Shown: positions 5,153 to 6,144 of the stretch, one piece after another
How the letters are laid out: each line of letters begins with the position of its first letter
Numbering within the stretch: position 1 is the first letter of the stretch
From: Halobacteriovorax sp.
Lineage (GTDB): Bacteria > Bdellovibrionota > Bacteriovoracia > Bacteriovoracales > Bacteriovoracaceae
Assembly: GCA_002686115.1 (NCBI GenBank)
Contig: NZAF01000089.1
Location: 1 to 6,144, forward strand
DNA length: 6,144 nucleotides
Direction of reading: 5' to 3'
Position numbers and translations under genes: made by a program
Notes under the pieces: generated by a model
Told to the model about the DNA's origin: nothing
The model's input: only the letters and a program-made list of their open reading frames with translations
Database searches by the model: none

Positions 5153-5283
5153 ATTTCCCATATATTTCCCACAAAAGAAACATTACAAGAGTTTTCAATA
5201 GTTTAGCCTTTAAAATATTTCCCATTCATTTCTCGCGATGAGAAATATCATTTCCCGAAACAGGAAATTGTTGAAAATTTCCA
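5153..5283 (+). repeat. Phased ATTTCCC repeat array
   Basis: ATTTCCC occurs exactly at 5153, 5164, 5217 and 5250, with the variants ATTTCTC at 5228 and ATTTCCA at 5277. Offsets are 11, 53, 11, 22 and 27 bp, so most copies fall near whole helical turns. Two pairs share the form ATTTCCC-N4-ATTTCYC (5153-5170 and 5217-5234). Inverted GAGAAAT (5240-5246) and GGAAAT (5263-5268) are interspersed. It looks like a multi-site protein-binding region upstream of the integration genes. Confidence 0.5.
5228..5282 (+). promoter_or_regulatory. Hairpin plus two mutually exclusive hairpins
   Basis: ATTTCTC (5228-5234) pairs with GAGAAAT (5240-5246) over a GCGAT loop. GGAAAT (5263-5268) can pair either with ATTTCC (5250-5255) upstream or, as GGAAATT (5263-5269), with AATTTCC (5276-5282) downstream. 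Shared-arm alternatives are typical of switching leaders, but no U-tract or downstream start follows within a useful distance, so the RNA role is uncertain. The pairing may simply reflect inverted protein-binding sites. Confidence 0.4.
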
Positions 5284-5366
5284 AGTCTCATTTGTATGAA
5301 GTCTAAAGTTTGAAATAAAAATTTAAGAATTAGGCGAATGACTGATTAAAAATTACTTGAACGTGA

Positions 5367-5530
5367 TTAAACACCCTCCTTCGCCAGTGAGGAAAAAGAG
5401 TAATGGAATCAAAAAGTTACTAACTTTCATTATTGACCACCCCCTCTCCACGAGTTTCGATGAGGTGGTCAATAATGGTTAATAATTTTGATTCTTAAGG
5501 CATTTAAAACTGGCGAAGGTGGGAGTTAAA
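5367..5530. repeat. Long interrupted inverted repeat (~164 nt)
   Basis: The outer stem CCTTCGCCAGT (5378-5388) pairs with ACTGGCGAAGG (5509-5519), and after a mismatch CCC (5374-5376) pairs with GGG (5521-5523). After an internal loop, GAATCAAAA (5406-5414) pairs with TTTTGATTC (5486-5494), then TTACTAAC (5417-5424) with GTTAATAA (5478-5485) with one mismatch, then a perfect 14-bp CATTATTGACCACC (5428-5441) with GGTGGTCAATAATG (5464-5477). The apex is a 22-nt loop. Only the left arm carries bulges (AG, TTT). It is too elaborate for a terminator. Candidates are a structured ncRNA, a cruciform or processing site of the element, or the trace of a small mobile sequence. Confidence 0.7.
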
Positions 5531-5597
5531 TTGGAGGTGAGTGAAAGTGAAATGGAAGTTGTTGTGAATTTGTAAAGATGAATGAGAAGGAGATTTT

Positions 5598-5711
5598 ATG
5601 GGTGGATTAATGTATAATGAGTTGGCTTGTGAGTTACATGAGCAGCTCTTTAAAAAACGAATATGGCGAGTAGATGATGTAGCTAATTTTTTAGGTTGTT
5701 CAAATCAATGA
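5598..5711 (+). pseudogene. Truncated excisionase-like HTH gene
   Basis: ATG 5598 has an excellent ribosome site, AAGGAG (5587-5592), 5 nt upstream. The 37 codons end with IWRVDDVANFLGCSNQ, which matches the start of an excisionase/MerR-like HTH (x-x-V-x-x-V-A-x-x-L-G-C-S). The frame then hits TGA at 5709-5711, before the recognition helix and wing. The bases that follow belong, in another frame, to a tyrosine recombinase. This looks like a deletion that removed the rest of the HTH gene and the front of the integrase gene. An alternative start at ATG 5610 would remove four residues. The product, if made, cannot bind DNA as a full HTH. Confidence 0.65.
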
Positions 5712-5715
5712 TCGA

Positions 5716-6123
5716 ATGATTGAGATTCTAAAAAGAAGAATTGAAGATCGCTCAAGTCTTTGTGAGTACTTTAGAGAGTCTGATGGTAAGAGACTAGACT
5801 TTGTCTTTCACCTTAATGGTGAGCCTCTAACTTATAGACAAATCCAACACCACTATAACAGAGCGTTAAAAAGAGCAGGGCTTTGGCCTGATTTTAAAGC
5901 GACGCATATTCTTAGAAAGGCCATGGCCAATATTGTTAGAGAGAATATGGGACTTGATGCAGCTCAAGCAGTAGGAGGATGGAAATCACGGGATGTGGTT
6001 GAAAAAATCTATACCAATAGTGCCCCAACGGAGCTTAACAAGAGTGCAGTGAGTTTAGTGGAAGAGATGATGTTTAAAAGGCTCTTCACACTTAATGGTG
6101 TTTTCTCCGCGTTAAAGACCTAA
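5716..6123 (+). pseudogene. Tyrosine recombinase/integrase, C-terminal remnant
   Basis: The 135 codons from ATG 5716 encode the second half of a tyrosine recombinase catalytic domain. YRQIQHHYNRALKRAGL leads to THILRKAMANIV with the catalytic H64-x-x-R67, then GGWKSRD with W89 in the usual His/Trp position, and VEKIYTN with nucleophile Y99. The first catalytic Arg, the beta-hairpin Lys and the whole N-terminal core-binding domain are missing; a complete integrase would be about 300-400 aa. The frame is open back only to a TAG at 5692-5694, and residues just before the ATG (QINDR) still look integrase-like, so the breakpoint is near 5695-5712. No ribosome site precedes ATG 5716. It is almost certainly inactive in strand exchange. 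Its presence marks the region as an integrated element. Confidence 0.85.
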
Positions 6124-6144
6124 AGAACAGGCATGAAATTTCAA

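Larger units (their letters stand above)
4992..5597. other. Gene-free region rich in repeats and secondary structure
   Basis: No ORF with a credible start, ribosome site and protein-like composition was found in these 606 bp. The stretch holds the unassigned promoter of the metallopeptidase gene, phased ATTTCCC repeats (5153-5283), three hairpins (5228-5282), a long inverted repeat (5367-5530) and a purine-rich leader to the HTH remnant. Tiny frames such as ATG 5578-5610 (MNEKEILWVD) exist but have no support. Confidence 0.6.

Noticed and set aside
5367..5530. Retron msr-msd RNA
   Set aside because: The outer stem recalls a1/a2 pairing, but no reverse transcriptase or associated effector is encoded in the window.
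5367..5531. Integron attC site
   Set aside because: GTTAAAT at 5525-5531 fits GTTRRRY and one arm has bulged bases, but the left ATTAAAC breaks RYYYAAC, the outer stem lacks the usual unpaired spacer layout, and no IntI-type gene or second attC is visible.

Overview
This is an AT-rich window with densely packed short intergenic regions. The mix fits a Bdellovibrio-and-like organism such as Bacteriovorax or Halobacteriovorax: a lone family-3 solute-binding protein without permeases, a small lipoprotein, a secreted HExxH protein and a GGWKSRDVVEKIYTN-type tyrosine recombinase. The lineage is a guess from protein style, because no marker gene is present.

Left part, about 1-2590, ordinary chromosome: a YaiI/YqxD (UPF0178) protein on the plus strand meets a minus-strand lipoprotein tail to tail, with the two stop codons sharing TTAA. 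A DCC-family thiol-disulfide oxidoreductase follows, with a good sigma70-like promoter. Then comes a periplasmic family-3 solute-binding protein whose start lies just behind a hairpin.

Junction, about 2508-2810: on the minus strand lies an orphan 22-nt tRNA 3' end (T-loop to CCA) followed by a strong intrinsic terminator, but no tRNA body precedes it. This is what remains where a tyrosine-integrase element has entered a tRNA gene. Beside it are four TTYTCAY motifs at exact 10-bp spacing, and a diverged copy of the same sequence lies on the other side of the terminator. These look like integrase arm-type sites.

Right part, 2680 to the window end, proposed island: (1) a two-gene MNT-HEPN toxin-antitoxin operon, in which the antitoxin-like nucleotidyltransferase carries an N-terminal winged HTH and sits behind two near-identical promoter/operator units; (2) a convergent minus-strand gene for a secreted zinc-metallopeptidase-like protein; (3) a ~600-bp gene-free region with phased ATTTCCC repeats, mutually exclusive hairpins and a ~164-nt long inverted repeat; (4) the broken remains of an excisionase-like HTH gene joined out of frame to the C-terminal half of a tyrosine recombinase.

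Reading together: the window looks like the edge of a tRNA-integrated genomic island whose integration module has decayed by an internal deletion, while the TA module may still hold the element in place. The model predicts an intact minus-strand tRNA gene with the same 3' end shortly to the right of the window.
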